Origin: Streptococcus sp. oral taxon 431
GTDB lineage: Bacteria; Bacillota; Bacilli; Lactobacillales; Streptococcaceae
NCBI RefSeq assembly: GCF_023115445.1
Contig: NZ_JALDUI010000003.1
Coordinates: 62,001-126,000, forward strand
Direction of reading: 5' to 3'
DNA length: 64,000 bases
Shown piece after piece: positions 1 through 8,459 of this stretch; position 1 is the first letter of the stretch, and each line of letters begins with the position of its first letter. A model generated the notes under the pieces. That model made no database searches and was not told where the DNA came from. It saw only the letters and a list, made by a program, of their open reading frames with translations. The position numbers were made by a program, and so were the translations under genes.

Positions 1-1
1 C

Positions 2-349
2 TCTTCTCTGTCAGGAGGAGAGAAGCAGCGGGTTTTGTTGGCACGCGCCTTGGCCCAAGAACCGACTCTCCTGCTCTTAGACGAACCGACCAATCATTTG
101 GATATCAAGTACCAGCTAGACTTGTTAACCATTGTCAAACATCTCAATATCAATGTACTAGCAGTATTACACGATATTCAGCTAGCTTGTCGCTATTCAG
201 ACTATCTCTATCTAATGAAAGAAGGAGAGATTGTTTACCAAGGGACTCCAAAAGAGACCATCACTCCTGAGTCTTTGCAGGCTGTCTATGGTGTCCAAAG
301 TAGGGTTACTTGGACGGAAGACCAGCAAGCCATGATTCACTATTTATAA
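2..349 (+). CDS. Iron/siderophore ABC transporter ATP-binding protein, 3' part (5' end outside the window)
   Basis: The reading frame is open from base 2, so the gene begins upstream of the window. The first visible residues are the ABC signature ([10 protein letters not shown]). They are followed by Walker B with the D-loop ([12 protein letters not shown]) and the switch histidine in VLHDIQ. Walker A is not visible. The end of the gene is followed after 22 bases by a lipoprotein binding component of the iron-siderophore type, so this is most likely the FecE/FhuC-like ATPase energising that uptake system on the cytoplasmic face of the membrane. The permease genes are presumably upstream. The substrate is inferred from the neighbour, not seen in this protein. 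Confidence 0.9.
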   Translation, partial: SSLSGGEKQRVLLARALAQEPTLLLLDEPTNHLDIKYQLDLLTIVKHLNINVLAVLHDIQLACRYSDYLYLMKEGEIVYQGTPKETITPESLQAVYGVQSRVTWTEDQQAMIHYL

Positions 350-371
350 AAAATGAAAAGGAAAACAAAAC

Positions 372-1382
372 ATGAAAAAATCACTCAGTATTTTGCTCCT
401 AACAGTAGCTACCTTAACTTTAGCAGCTTGTGGAAATAGTACAACAGAAAAAGCTACCACACAATCAAGCGCAGAGACAAGTCAAAAATCTACTACAGAA
501 ACAAGCTATCCCGTAACCATCAAAACTTATGATGCCAAAGGAAACGAAGTCGAACAAGTCTTTGAAAAGGCCCCTGAAAAGGTCATCACCAACAATCTTT
601 CGACAACTGAAATCCTACTTGAACTTGGTTTGAAGGATAAAATTGCCGGTATGCTCAATCCTGATAATGCCGTAACTGGTAAATACAAGGAAGCAATTGA
701 AGCTATCCCTCATATTGGGGATAAGAAATCAGTCTCACAAGAAACGGTTCTTTCTTATGAACCAGATGCCTTGATGGGACGAAACATGATGTTCTCTGAA
801 AAGTCAATGGGAACTATCAGTGCTTGGAATGAAAATAAAATCCCTGTTTATACGCAAAAAGCTTCACTATCAAATATCCAACAGGATTTGGGAAATATCG
901 TAGAAGATGTGAAGAATCTTGGTACCATTTTCAATGTCCAAGACAAGGCTAATCAATACGCAGAGCAATTGCAAGCTAAAATCGATGCGGTTAAAAAAGC
1001 CAACCCAGAAACACAGGGTGAAAAGAAAAAAGCTTTAATTATGGTTGCCTACAATGACGAAACCTTTGGTGCCTACAAGTCAGCCCTTCAAGAAAGTTTG
1101 CTTAACCAACTTGGTTACACAAATGTCGCAACAGGAACATCTGGCTTGACCTTGGAAAACTTAGTATCAATGGATCCAGAGTTGATTATCTATGTAACCA
1201 GCGACCGCAATCAAAAGTTGGATGAAAAAGCAGTGGATTTGATGAAGGCAAATGCTGTTTTGGAAAATGTACCAGCAATCAAGAATCAAAAAATCATGAC
1301 CATCTCTTACGATGAGTTGATGGACTACGGTCCAGCAGTGATTGATTCCCTTGAAAAAATCAATGACTTTATCAAGAAATAA
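372..1382 (+). CDS. Iron-siderophore ABC transporter substrate-binding lipoprotein
   Basis: A 336-residue protein with a lipoprotein signal peptide: a basic start, a hydrophobic core and the lipobox LAAC with the lipidated cysteine at residue 20. A Ser/Thr-rich linker follows (about residues 22-45). The mature part resembles the periplasmic-binding-protein-like II / FecB-BtuF fold, with the usual 'APEKVITNNLSTTEILLELG' type start. It would sit on the outer face of the membrane and deliver ferric chelates to the permease. It directly follows the ATPase gene and is followed by an esterase, which supports siderophore use. The exact ligand (hydroxamate, catecholate or haem) cannot be read from the sequence. 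Confidence 0.9.
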   Translation: MKKSLSILLLTVATLTLAACGNSTTEKATTQSSAETSQKSTTETSYPVTIKTYDAKGNEVEQVFEKAPEKVITNNLSTTEILLELGLKDKIAGMLNPDNAVTGKYKEAIEAIPHIGDKKSVSQETVLSYEPDALMGRNMMFSEKSMGTISAWNENKIPVYTQKASLSNIQQDLGNIVEDVKNLGTIFNVQDKANQYAEQLQAKIDAVKKANPETQGEKKKALIMVAYNDETFGAYKSALQESLLNQLGYTNVATGTSGLTLENLVSMDPELIIYVTSDRNQKLDEKAVDLMKANAVLENVPAIKNQKIMTISYDELMDYGPAVIDSLEKINDFIKK

Positions 1383-2058
1383 GGAGTTTAACTGGGAAGG
1401 GATTCAGGTTAGGGTCAGCCTTCCTTCAAACTATGACTCTAAACAAACCTACCCAGTTGTGCTCTTGAATGATGGGGAACTAGATTATTTATCATACCTA
1501 TCCCAATCTGTGATTTTGGTGGGCTTGATTCCAGAAAATCGTCTGGATGACTTTACACCTTGGAAAGCTAGTGCGTTGAAAGAAGGGGCGCCAGATTTCG
1601 GTGGGAAGGGAGACGACTACCATCAGAAGCTCTTTCAAGGAATTCTAATAACTCTGAAAAAGGACTACTTGATTGATGAAAGTAGGATTGCTTATGGTGG
1701 CTATTCACTGGGCGGTCTTGCAGCTGTTTATAGTCTCTATAGTAGTCATCTTCCTGCGACCTGTATCTTTTCTATCTGTGGTTCTTTCTGGTATCCAGAA
1801 TTTATAGACTTTTGCAGGGAACATACTTTGATACAGAACCAAAGTCTGATTTATCTGCAAAATGGTCAGATAGAAGGTGCCAATCATTCCAATCGTCTGT
1901 CTAAGGCTCCTATTTTTGCTAGAGGCATTCATGATCTGATTTCAGAAGCAGCTCCCTCAACATATTCCACCTTTGATGCTTATGGGCATCATGAAGCTCT
2001 CGACCAACGCTATCAACAGTTTTGTGATTGGCTAATGAAAGAATGGGAGCTTAAATAA
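1363..2058 (+). CDS. Alpha/beta-hydrolase-fold esterase (enterochelin-esterase-like)
   Basis: A 231-residue protein of the esterase D / enterochelin esterase-like family. The nucleophile elbow is GYSLGG with Ser at residue 115, and a His-His pair at about residues 209-210 (YGHHEAL) is the likely catalytic histidine. The family cleaves esters, including ferric siderophores after uptake, which suits its place behind the iron lipoprotein gene. The ATG at 1363 gives MTLSRNKEF; a TTG at 1342 in the same frame is an alternative. Either start lies inside the previous gene (20 or 41 nt overlap) and neither has a strong ribosome binding site, so translational coupling is likely. No signal peptide is visible, so it should act in the cytoplasm. 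Confidence 0.75.
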   Translation: MTLSRNKEFNWEGIQVRVSLPSNYDSKQTYPVVLLNDGELDYLSYLSQSVILVGLIPENRLDDFTPWKASALKEGAPDFGGKGDDYHQKLFQGILITLKKDYLIDESRIAYGGYSLGGLAAVYSLYSSHLPATCIFSICGSFWYPEFIDFCREHTLIQNQSLIYLQNGQIEGANHSNRLSKAPIFARGIHDLISEAAPSTYSTFDAYGHHEALDQRYQQFCDWLMKEWELK

Positions 2059-2065
2059 AAAAGCG

Positions 2066-2101
2066 ATACTCTCTGTTTATGATGGACAGAGAGTATTTTT
2101 C
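2066..2101 (+). terminator. Rho-independent terminator of the iron-uptake operon
   Basis: Perfect 11-bp arms ATACTCTCTGT (2066-2076) and ACAGAGAGTAT (2086-2096) with a 9-nt loop are followed by a T run. It lies 7 bases after the esterase stop. Confidence 0.9.
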
Positions 2102-2178
2102 TTGCCTTTAATCGGGTATGTTTTTACATTTCGGAGTGATTATCCAAACCGAAAGTTTAACTGTAATGCATCAAAATG

Positions 2179-2187
2179 TGGTATAAT
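2179..2187 (+). promoter_or_regulatory. Extended -10 promoter of the DEAD-box helicase gene
   Basis: TGG-TATAAT at 2179-2187, followed by a short leader and the ribosome binding site GAGGA at about 2206-2210 ahead of the ATG at 2215. No convincing -35 box is seen. Confidence 0.6.
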
Positions 2188-2214
2188 GAGTAGATAGATA
2201 GAATCGAGGATATT

Positions 2215-3558
2215 ATGTCATTTACGAAATTTAAATTTAAAAAATATATAGAAGAAGCTTTGGAGGAGTTGAAGTTTACGACTCCTACCGAGGTGCAGGA
2301 TAAGTTGATTCCTATTGTCTTGGCTGGTCGAGACTTGGTTGGTGAATCAAAAACAGGTTCAGGGAAAACTCATACCTTCTTGCTTCCAATTTTCCAACAG
2401 TTGGATGAAGAGAGCGATAGTGTGCAGGCAGTTATCACAGCTCCAAGTCGTGAATTGGCGACTCAGATTTACCAAGCTGCTCGTCAAATTGCAGGACATT
2501 CTGAAGTAGAAATTCGTGTTGTTAACTATGTTGGTGGTACAGATAAGGCCCGCCAAATTGAAAAACTGGCAAGCAACCAGCCCCATATTGTTATCGGAAC
2601 ACCAGGTCGTATCTATGATTTGGTAAAATCAGGCGATTTGGCTATCCACAAGGCTAAGACCTTTGTAGTCGATGAAGCTGATATGACCTTGGATATGGGA
2701 TTCTTGGAAACAGTTGATAAGATTGCAGGAAGTCTTCCAAAAGACTTACAGTTTATGGTCTTTTCAGCGACTATTCCGCAAAAACTGCAACCATTCTTGA
2801 AAAAATACTTGTCTAATCCAGTTATGGAAAAAATCAAGACCAAAACAGTTATCTCAGATACCATTGATAACTGGTTGATTTCGACCAAGGGTCGTGACAA
2901 GAATGCTCAGATTTATGAGTTGACTCAAGTCATGCAGCCTTATCTAGCCATGATTTTTGTCAATACAAAAACTCGTGCGGATGAATTGCATACCTACCTA
3001 ACAGCCCAAGGCTTGAAGGTTGCTAAGATTCATGGGGATATTGCTCCTCGTGAACGTAAACGGATCATGAATCAGGTCAAAAATCTTGATTTTGAGTATA
3101 TCGTAGCAACTGACCTGGCTGCGCGTGGGATTGACATCGAAGGTGTCAGCCACGTTATCAATGATGCTATTCCACAGGACTTGTCCTTCTTTGTTCACCG
3201 TGTTGGGCGAACTGGACGTAATGGTCTACCAGGTACAGCCATTACCCTTTACCAGCCTAGTGACGACTCAGATATTCGTGAGTTAGAGAAATTAGGAATT
3301 AAGTTTGTGCCTAAGATGGTCAAAGACGGAGAATTCCAAGATACTTATGACCGTGACCGCCGTGCTAATCGTGAGAAGAAACAGGAAAAACTGGACATCG
3401 AAATGATTGGTCTGGTTAAAAAGAAAAAGAAAAAAGTCAAACCAGGCTACAAGAAAAAAATCCAGTGGGCGGTCGATGAAAAACGTCGCAAAGCCAAGCG
3501 AGCAGAAGGTCGTGCCCGTGGACGTGCAGAGCGAAAAGCTAAACGCCAGACATTTTAA
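2215..3558 (+). CDS. DEAD-box ATP-dependent RNA helicase (CshB-like)
   Basis: A 447-residue RNA helicase with all core motifs in order: motif I SKTGSGKT, Ia PSRELA, Ib TPGR, II DEAD (D153), III SAT, IV IFVNT, V ATDLAARGIDI and VI HRVGRTGR. The tail after about residue 385 is very basic, with runs of Lys and Arg, as in the cold-shock helicases CshB/YqfR, and probably contacts RNA. These proteins unwind structured RNA during ribosome assembly or mRNA decay, above all in the cold. The gene stands alone with its own promoter and a terminator. Assignment to CshB rather than CshA rests on the moderate length and the short basic tail. Confidence 0.9.
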   Translation: MSFTKFKFKKYIEEALEELKFTTPTEVQDKLIPIVLAGRDLVGESKTGSGKTHTFLLPIFQQLDEESDSVQAVITAPSRELATQIYQAARQIAGHSEVEIRVVNYVGGTDKARQIEKLASNQPHIVIGTPGRIYDLVKSGDLAIHKAKTFVVDEADMTLDMGFLETVDKIAGSLPKDLQFMVFSATIPQKLQPFLKKYLSNPVMEKIKTKTVISDTIDNWLISTKGRDKNAQIYELTQVMQPYLAMIFVNTKTRADELHTYLTAQGLKVAKIHGDIAPRERKRIMNQVKNLDFEYIVATDLAARGIDIEGVSHVINDAIPQDLSFFVHRVGRTGRNGLPGTAITLYQPSDDSDIRELEKLGIKFVPKMVKDGEFQDTYDRDRRANREKKQEKLDIEMIGLVKKKKKKVKPGYKKKIQWAVDEKRRKAKRAEGRARGRAERKAKRQTF

Positions 3559-3567
3559 AAATGAAAC

Positions 3568-3601
3568 AAACACCCTGAGACAAGTATTTCAGGGTGTTTT
3601 T
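3568..3601 (+). terminator. Terminator of the DEAD-box helicase gene
   Basis: AAACACCCTGA and TCAGGGTGTTT arms with a T run, starting 10 bases after the stop codon. Confidence 0.9.
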
Positions 3602-3604
3602 ATG

Positions 3605-3644
3605 ATATCAAAAAGGAAAGCAGAAGTGCTTTCCTTTTTGATAT
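3605..3644. terminator. Perfect palindromic bidirectional terminator
   Basis: Two 18-base arms (3605-3622 and 3627-3644) are exact reverse complements around a GAAG loop, with A and T tracts inside the arms. It lies between two convergent genes and can stop transcription from both sides. Confidence 0.8.
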
Positions 3645-3689
3645 AAAATATATGCTTTCTATGACTAGGCAATTTTCTTAATCGAAAAA

Positions 3690-4691
3690 TTACGAAATAG
3701 AAAGAGAGATTTCAAATCCATGCATCCATTCGGATTTTACTACGATGTCGATTTTTAAAGCATCTGCTAATTGTTTGACAAGATAGAGACCCATGCCTGT
3801 TGATTTTTTCCTTGTCTCTCCTGAATCACCTGTAAATCCTTTTTCAAAGATATGAGGGAGGTCGCAAGCTTTAACTCCACACCCATTATCCCTAATAATC
3901 AGGGTTTTGCGCCCCTTGTCAATTGACATAGAAATCTTGAGTTCTGGTTTGTCAGAGCAATATTTAAGGGCGTTGGCTAATATTTGAGACAGGATAAATC
4001 CAAAACTGCGTTGATCGGTGTAGCAGATTCCTTGTATGTTTTCTAACTTAATCGTAAAATTCTTTTCTTTGAGCAAGGGATCAAAGTTCTCCAAAAGATC
4101 TTGGATACACTCTTCTAGGTCAAGGTCTTCAAATAGAAAATCATTTTTCTCACTTTTCACCCTGTAGTAGAATAGGATCTGTGATACATTTCCTTGGATT
4201 TGATTTTTCACATAGTCTAATTTAAAAGCAGTATCCTCAGGTAGTTGGTCACTTTGATTGTCTAAAAGGAGGGAAAGAAGCGATAAAGGAAGTTTAATCT
4301 CATGCGCCCATTTTTCAACATAGTCCTCGTACTCGGCTAGTAATGAGTTGAGTTTTCCTATTTGAGCCTGCTTTTGATAAAGTGTATCTGCTATTTTTTC
4401 AATGCTTTCTTTCTCTGAGGCACTTGATAAATTCAATAATTCAAGCTCAGTATCGATTTTAGGATTGGCTATGAAGGATTTATAAGCAGCGGATTTTTTT
4501 CTTTCTTTTCTTATAAGTAAGAATGATAGGATGAAAAAAAGCAGGACGGTGGCTAAAATATAGAGAAGGACGAGAGCTTGAAACATTCTCACATCTGAAA
4601 GCCAAAGCAGGATAGCTGTAAATAGATCAAATGCTAAGAGAACAAGTAACCAAGGCAGATAACTAGCTAGATATTTTAGATTATGTTTCAT
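3690..4691 (-). CDS. BceS-type intramembrane-sensing histidine kinase
   Basis: A 333-residue kinase with two N-terminal membrane helices (about residues 12-31 and 38-60) joined by only a few residues, so there is almost no extracellular sensor domain. This is the hallmark of intramembrane-sensing BceS-like kinases, which read the state of a partner ABC transporter. The phosphoacceptor is in the H-box HEIKLPL (H130). The ATPase domain has an N box near NALKY, a G1 box RDNGCGV and a G2 box GMGLYLVKQL. Its start overlaps the response regulator stop by 11 nt. Together with the upstream regulator and the permease/ATPase pair it forms a peptide-antibiotic detoxification module. The inducing drug (bacitracin or another lipid II-cycle peptide) is not readable. 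Confidence 0.9.
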   Translation of the reverse strand: MKHNLKYLASYLPWLLVLLAFDLFTAILLWLSDVRMFQALVLLYILATVLLFFILSFLLIRKERKKSAAYKSFIANPKIDTELELLNLSSASEKESIEKIADTLYQKQAQIGKLNSLLAEYEDYVEKWAHEIKLPLSLLSLLLDNQSDQLPEDTAFKLDYVKNQIQGNVSQILFYYRVKSEKNDFLFEDLDLEECIQDLLENFDPLLKEKNFTIKLENIQGICYTDQRSFGFILSQILANALKYCSDKPELKISMSIDKGRKTLIIRDNGCGVKACDLPHIFEKGFTGDSGETRKKSTGMGLYLVKQLADALKIDIVVKSEWMHGFEISLSIS

Positions 4692-5364
4692 CTGGACTTA
4701 CCTCTTCTAGCTTGTAACCAATACCTCTGACGGACTTGACTTGAAGAGCAATGCCAGCCTGTTTCATCACCTTTTTCAGCCTTGCAATGTTTACTTGTAG
4801 GGCATTTTCATCGATGAACTCAGTTGTATTCCACAGTTTCATACTTAGTTCTTCTTTTGTGACGACTGAATCAGTTGCCACTAATAAGGTTTCTAACAAT
4901 TTCCCTTGATTTTGAGGGAGTAAAATCGAATGTCCGTTGATATAAAGAGTATAGGTATTTCTATCCAGCAGGAAATTATCTTTTTCAAGCAAATTTTGTC
5001 TACCTTCATAGCGTTTCAAGATGTTTTCTATACGAGCCAAGAATCTTTCTTTCTTGAAAGGTTTTGTTAAGTACTCGTCAGCCCCTAATTTTAGGGCGTA
5101 AATTTCATCTTTTAGTTGTTCACGGGAGGTGAGAACCAATATGGGCACAGAGCGTTTGGACTTGAGATTTTTACAAATTTGAAACCCTGTTTCTCCTGGT
5201 AAATTCAAATCCAGTACGATTAAATCCGTATCGTATTGCAATACTTGCTGGCTTGTATCTTTGAAGTCAGTCAACTTATCAACTTGATAACCCGCTTTCT
5301 CTAACAAAATGACAATTTCATCTCGAATCAAGGCTTCATCTTCAATAACCAGAATATGCTTCAT
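4681..5364 (-). CDS. BceR-type OmpR-family response regulator
   Basis: A 227-residue regulator with an N-terminal receiver domain: acidic pocket at residues 8-10 (EDE), phosphoacceptor D52 in VLDLNLPG, and conserved Lys in LTKPF. A C-terminal OmpR/PhoB winged helix ends in VKSVRGIGYKLE. It is the cognate regulator of the overlapping kinase gene. Its likely target is the CTTAC-N7-GTAAG inverted repeat at 8273-8289 upstream of the transporter operon, which is inference from position. It is separated from the permease gene by 32 bases, so all four genes may share one transcript. Confidence 0.92.
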   Translation of the reverse strand: MKHILVIEDEALIRDEIVILLEKAGYQVDKLTDFKDTSQQVLQYDTDLIVLDLNLPGETGFQICKNLKSKRSVPILVLTSREQLKDEIYALKLGADEYLTKPFKKERFLARIENILKRYEGRQNLLEKDNFLLDRNTYTLYINGHSILLPQNQGKLLETLLVATDSVVTKEELSMKLWNTTEFIDENALQVNIARLKKVMKQAGIALQVKSVRGIGYKLEEVSPDET

Positions 5365-5396
5365 ATCGGCTCCTCCTTTTCCTATTTTATTCTACC

Positions 5397-7460
5397 TTAT
5401 TCATCTCTTTTGGGTTCCATTAATGACAACAAGTACTTGTTGCTATTTTTCTTTACAATTCTTATATAGATGACTTCAAATCCAGCTAACAGCAGTATTA
5501 TCAGCATGGCTGTGATAAATTTCTGCCCCATGGCCATTCTTGAACTGGCTGGTACTATTCCTGTGAGGAGGGAGCTCACTCCGAAGCTACTACTGATAAG
5601 TGCAAGAGCTATTGGTAGACCAAAATACCAATTGATTTGCTTTTCTGAAGATTTACAAAGAGTTTCGTAGTTTGCTCCGAGATGGATTAAGGTCTGGTAT
5701 CGTCTGTAGGATTGTCTTTGTCCCATCAAAAACTGAACGCCGATAATTGTATTTGCGACAACAAGGAAGATGATAGCCAGATAGATGGTGATATAGCTGG
5801 CAGAGATAATGTAAAATAATTGTCTTCCCATATTTTGTATATAACTTTCATAGCCAAGAGGGCTTTGATTCAGTTTTTTATTGGTATCTGAGATAGCTTT
5901 CATCAGGCCTTTTTCCTTGACCAACTCAGGAGCCAAGATACCACTAACATAATTTGAATACCGACCATCTGTATAGCTCATAAAGGTTTCATCTGGGACT
6001 ATGAGGGCTATAGAAATGGTTATTTCACGATCCGTTACAATCGGTAAAGACTGAACCTCTCCAATCAATTTTACATCATTTCCCATGACTTTGATTTGAG
6101 GATTTGTTTTCAGAACAGAGTTAACTAGATTATCATCCGGGAGAAAATCTTTTCCCATATACAAGTAGGCTTCCTTGTTTGTTAATTCTAGAGGAGGGAG
6201 ACTGGCAGCCTTTCTAAGCTCATTGTATTCAGAGAGTGGCAAAAGGTGGCAACTTATATACTTCTGGAAATTATGGACTAAGACTTCCTTGTTTTTACTT
6301 TCTTTTTGCTCTTTCAATACCTTGATGAACTGTTCAAAGGACACGGACTCGTGTTCTTTCGGTTTGCCCACTTTGATTTGTAGAATCTTTGAAAACTGTG
6401 ATGCCAGTCCAGCAGCTTCAAGCTCTTTTTTTACTGTATTCATATCAAGATTTTCATCTGTTTCCTGTTTGCTATCTCTAAATGTATAATCCAAAACGTG
6501 GGTTTGATTGCCTGAATTGCCACTTGCAATGGCAACACCTGCTCCAAAGAGGCACAAGGCAGAGAAGATTAAGAGGGAGCAGATAGCCAGTATAGTTGAG
6601 CGCTGGATAACTAATTCTTGAATCTGTCTAAAATTATAGGTGTGGAGTTTTCGATTGCTTCCAAGCTTGACCAAAAAGTCTATAAACAAACGCATACCAA
6701 AGAAGAGTAGTATAGTTCCTAGAGTTCCCAAGAGAACAGTGATGCCCATTGTTATGACATTTTCCCAAGCTCGTCCACTCATCCCCAAGTAATAGGCTGT
6801 TCCTAGAAGCAAAATTCCGAGGACAGAAGCAAGAAGGTACACACCCTTGGGGAGTAGTTTCTTCATGCCAGAAGGAGAATAGGATAGTAGATCTCCGATT
6901 TCCTTATTGGCTGTTTTTGCACTTAAAAGAATAAAGACAGCTAATTTTACGGCTAGGAAACCGATGATTGTATAGAATAGAGCTGTAGTAGATAGAGAAA
7001 ATTGATGTTCAATAATCCCTAACCCAACAATTTTAGCGGTTATTAGGCTAATCAGTTCTGAAATCAAGATTGAAATTGGAAGACCTATTCCAAGAGCAAG
7101 GATACTGTTTCTCAAATCCTCGAGTAGGAGCAGCAAGAACAGTTTGCTTCTTCGCATCCCTAGCGTTAGATAGACACCAAATTCATGTTTTCTCCTTTCC
7201 ATCTGCATACTGCTTGCGAAGTAGACTAGAAAAAAGAGAATAAAGAGGGTTGCTACATAAAGAATGGGAATCATGCTAAAGAGTTTATTTACAGCGTCAC
7301 TCTCTATTTGTTTGAGAAAGATCATCACATCTTGATGGGACAAAGAAAGGATGATGTAAAAGGAGATAATAGAAAGAACCATGGAACTGAAATACAAGCC
7401 ATTATTCTTTCGATCCCTCTTGCTATTTCTTGAGACTAATTTAGAAAACATTGCCATCAC
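5397..7460 (-). CDS. BceB-type FtsX-family ABC permease
   Basis: A 687-residue permease of the BceB/MacB-FtsX group. The N-terminal helix is followed by an FtsX-like four-helix block (about residues 60-310), a large extracellular domain of about 200 residues (roughly 310-530) and a second FtsX-like block to the end. In this family the large loop binds or senses peptide antibiotics acting on lipid II-cycle intermediates, and the transporter frees the target and signals to the kinase. The start overlaps the ATPase gene by 20 nt. Several Met codons lie close together (MMAM), so the exact start is uncertain by a few residues. Confidence 0.92.
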   Translation of the reverse strand: MMAMFSKLVSRNSKRDRKNNGLYFSSMVLSIISFYIILSLSHQDVMIFLKQIESDAVNKLFSMIPILYVATLFILFFLVYFASSMQMERRKHEFGVYLTLGMRRSKLFLLLLLEDLRNSILALGIGLPISILISELISLITAKIVGLGIIEHQFSLSTTALFYTIIGFLAVKLAVFILLSAKTANKEIGDLLSYSPSGMKKLLPKGVYLLASVLGILLLGTAYYLGMSGRAWENVITMGITVLLGTLGTILLFFGMRLFIDFLVKLGSNRKLHTYNFRQIQELVIQRSTILAICSLLIFSALCLFGAGVAIASGNSGNQTHVLDYTFRDSKQETDENLDMNTVKKELEAAGLASQFSKILQIKVGKPKEHESVSFEQFIKVLKEQKESKNKEVLVHNFQKYISCHLLPLSEYNELRKAASLPPLELTNKEAYLYMGKDFLPDDNLVNSVLKTNPQIKVMGNDVKLIGEVQSLPIVTDREITISIALIVPDETFMSYTDGRYSNYVSGILAPELVKEKGLMKAISDTNKKLNQSPLGYESYIQNMGRQLFYIISASYITIYLAIIFLVVANTIIGVQFLMGQRQSYRRYQTLIHLGANYETLCKSSEKQINWYFGLPIALALISSSFGVSSLLTGIVPASSRMAMGQKFITAMLIILLLAGFEVIYIRIVKKNSNKYLLSLMEPKRDE

Positions 7461-8214
7461 CTCCAGCCAGTGCAGACATGACCTTTAGTATTCTGTGGTA
7501 AAAATCTTCTTGACTTTCTCTTGGATAATCGCGTCGAATTTCATGGAATAGTTTTCCGTCTTGGATAAACAAGATGCGGTTGCAAAAGCTGGCAGCGACT
7601 GAATCGTGGGTCACCATGAGAATGGTGGTTTCTTCCACTTGATTCATTTCGGATAATTTTTGCATCAAAATGGTCGCATTTTTTGAATCCAAAGCTCCTG
7701 TGGGCTCATCTGCAAATACAATCTTAGGGTCTAAAATCAAGGCACGCGCAGCAGCTACCCTTTGCCGTTGACCACCTGATAATTGAGATGGGAACTTATC
7801 CAGAAGTTCAGAAATATCTAGATATTGGGAAAGCAATTCTAACCGAACCTTGCTTTCGTTGGCATCGACCTTGTGCAAAGACAAGGGGAGTAAAATATTT
7901 TCTTTGGCTGTCAGATTGTCCAAAAGCTCAAAATTTTGAAAGAGGTAACCAATTTCCTTGCCACGATAATCAGCTAACTGACTACCTTTTAACTGACCTA
8001 AATCTTTTTCTTGCATTTGAATGGAGCCGTCAGTTGGTTTGATGATAGTAGCGAGACAGTTAAGAAGGGTTGTTTTCCCAGAACCACTGCTCCCCATAAT
8101 CCCTAAGAACTCACCTTTGACAACTTGAAAAGATATACCGTTCAAGGCTTTGGTGATATTCGGCTCTTTTCCATAATGCTTTTTTAATGATTCTACTCGT
8201 AAAATTGTTTCCAT
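7441..8214 (-). CDS. BceA-type ABC transporter ATP-binding protein
   Basis: A 257-residue ATPase with Walker A GSSGSGKT (residues 41-48), Q-loop YLFQNFELL, signature LSGGQRQR, Walker B VFADEPTGALD and switch His in MVTHD. It is of the LolD/MacB-like subgroup that pairs with FtsX-type permeases. I place the start at 8214 because on the minus strand it follows GGAGGTG at a normal distance. An in-frame ATG 15 bases upstream (8229) overlaps that ribosome binding site and is unlikely. It is the first gene of the four-gene Bce module, whose order is ATPase, permease, regulator, kinase. Confidence 0.93.
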   Translation of the reverse strand: METILRVESLKKHYGKEPNITKALNGISFQVVKGEFLGIMGSSGSGKTTLLNCLATIIKPTDGSIQMQEKDLGQLKGSQLADYRGKEIGYLFQNFELLDNLTAKENILLPLSLHKVDANESKVRLELLSQYLDISELLDKFPSQLSGGQRQRVAAARALILDPKIVFADEPTGALDSKNATILMQKLSEMNQVEETTILMVTHDSVAASFCNRILFIQDGKLFHEIRRDYPRESQEDFYHRILKVMSALAGGDGNVF

Positions 8215-8243
8215 GTGAAACACCTCCATCTTTTGTTACTTTC

Positions 8244-8289
8244 ATTATAATATGAATCAGAGTAGAATAACACTTACGGATGATGTAAG
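8244..8289 (-). promoter_or_regulatory. Promoter and putative BceR operator of the Bce module
   Basis: On the minus strand a TATAAT box (8244-8249) lies 30 bases before the BceA start, with a poor -35 region (TGTTAT, 8267-8272). Immediately upstream is the inverted repeat CTTAC (8273-8277), 7-nt spacer, GTAAG (8285-8289). A weak -35 with an adjoining inverted repeat is the usual layout of a response-regulator-activated promoter. The operator role is inferred. Confidence 0.6.
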
Positions 8290-8396
8290 AAATCTTTATC
8301 ATTAGGTTATTGGAGCTATACTTACTATATTATAGCATGGTTTCAAGGATTAAAAAAGAGGAGTTGAGAGTCGAGAAATTTTCCTAATATTGAAAT

Positions 8397-8440
8397 TAAA
8401 AAAATAATACCACTGTAGTCCATGCTCCAGCAGTATTATT
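8397..8440 (-). terminator. Terminator of guaA
   Basis: On the minus strand, arms AATAATACTGCTG and CAGTGGTATTATT (with mismatches near the loop) are followed by a T run, 20 bases after the guaA stop. Confidence 0.75.
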
Positions 8441-8459
8441 TATTATTTTATAGGAAACT

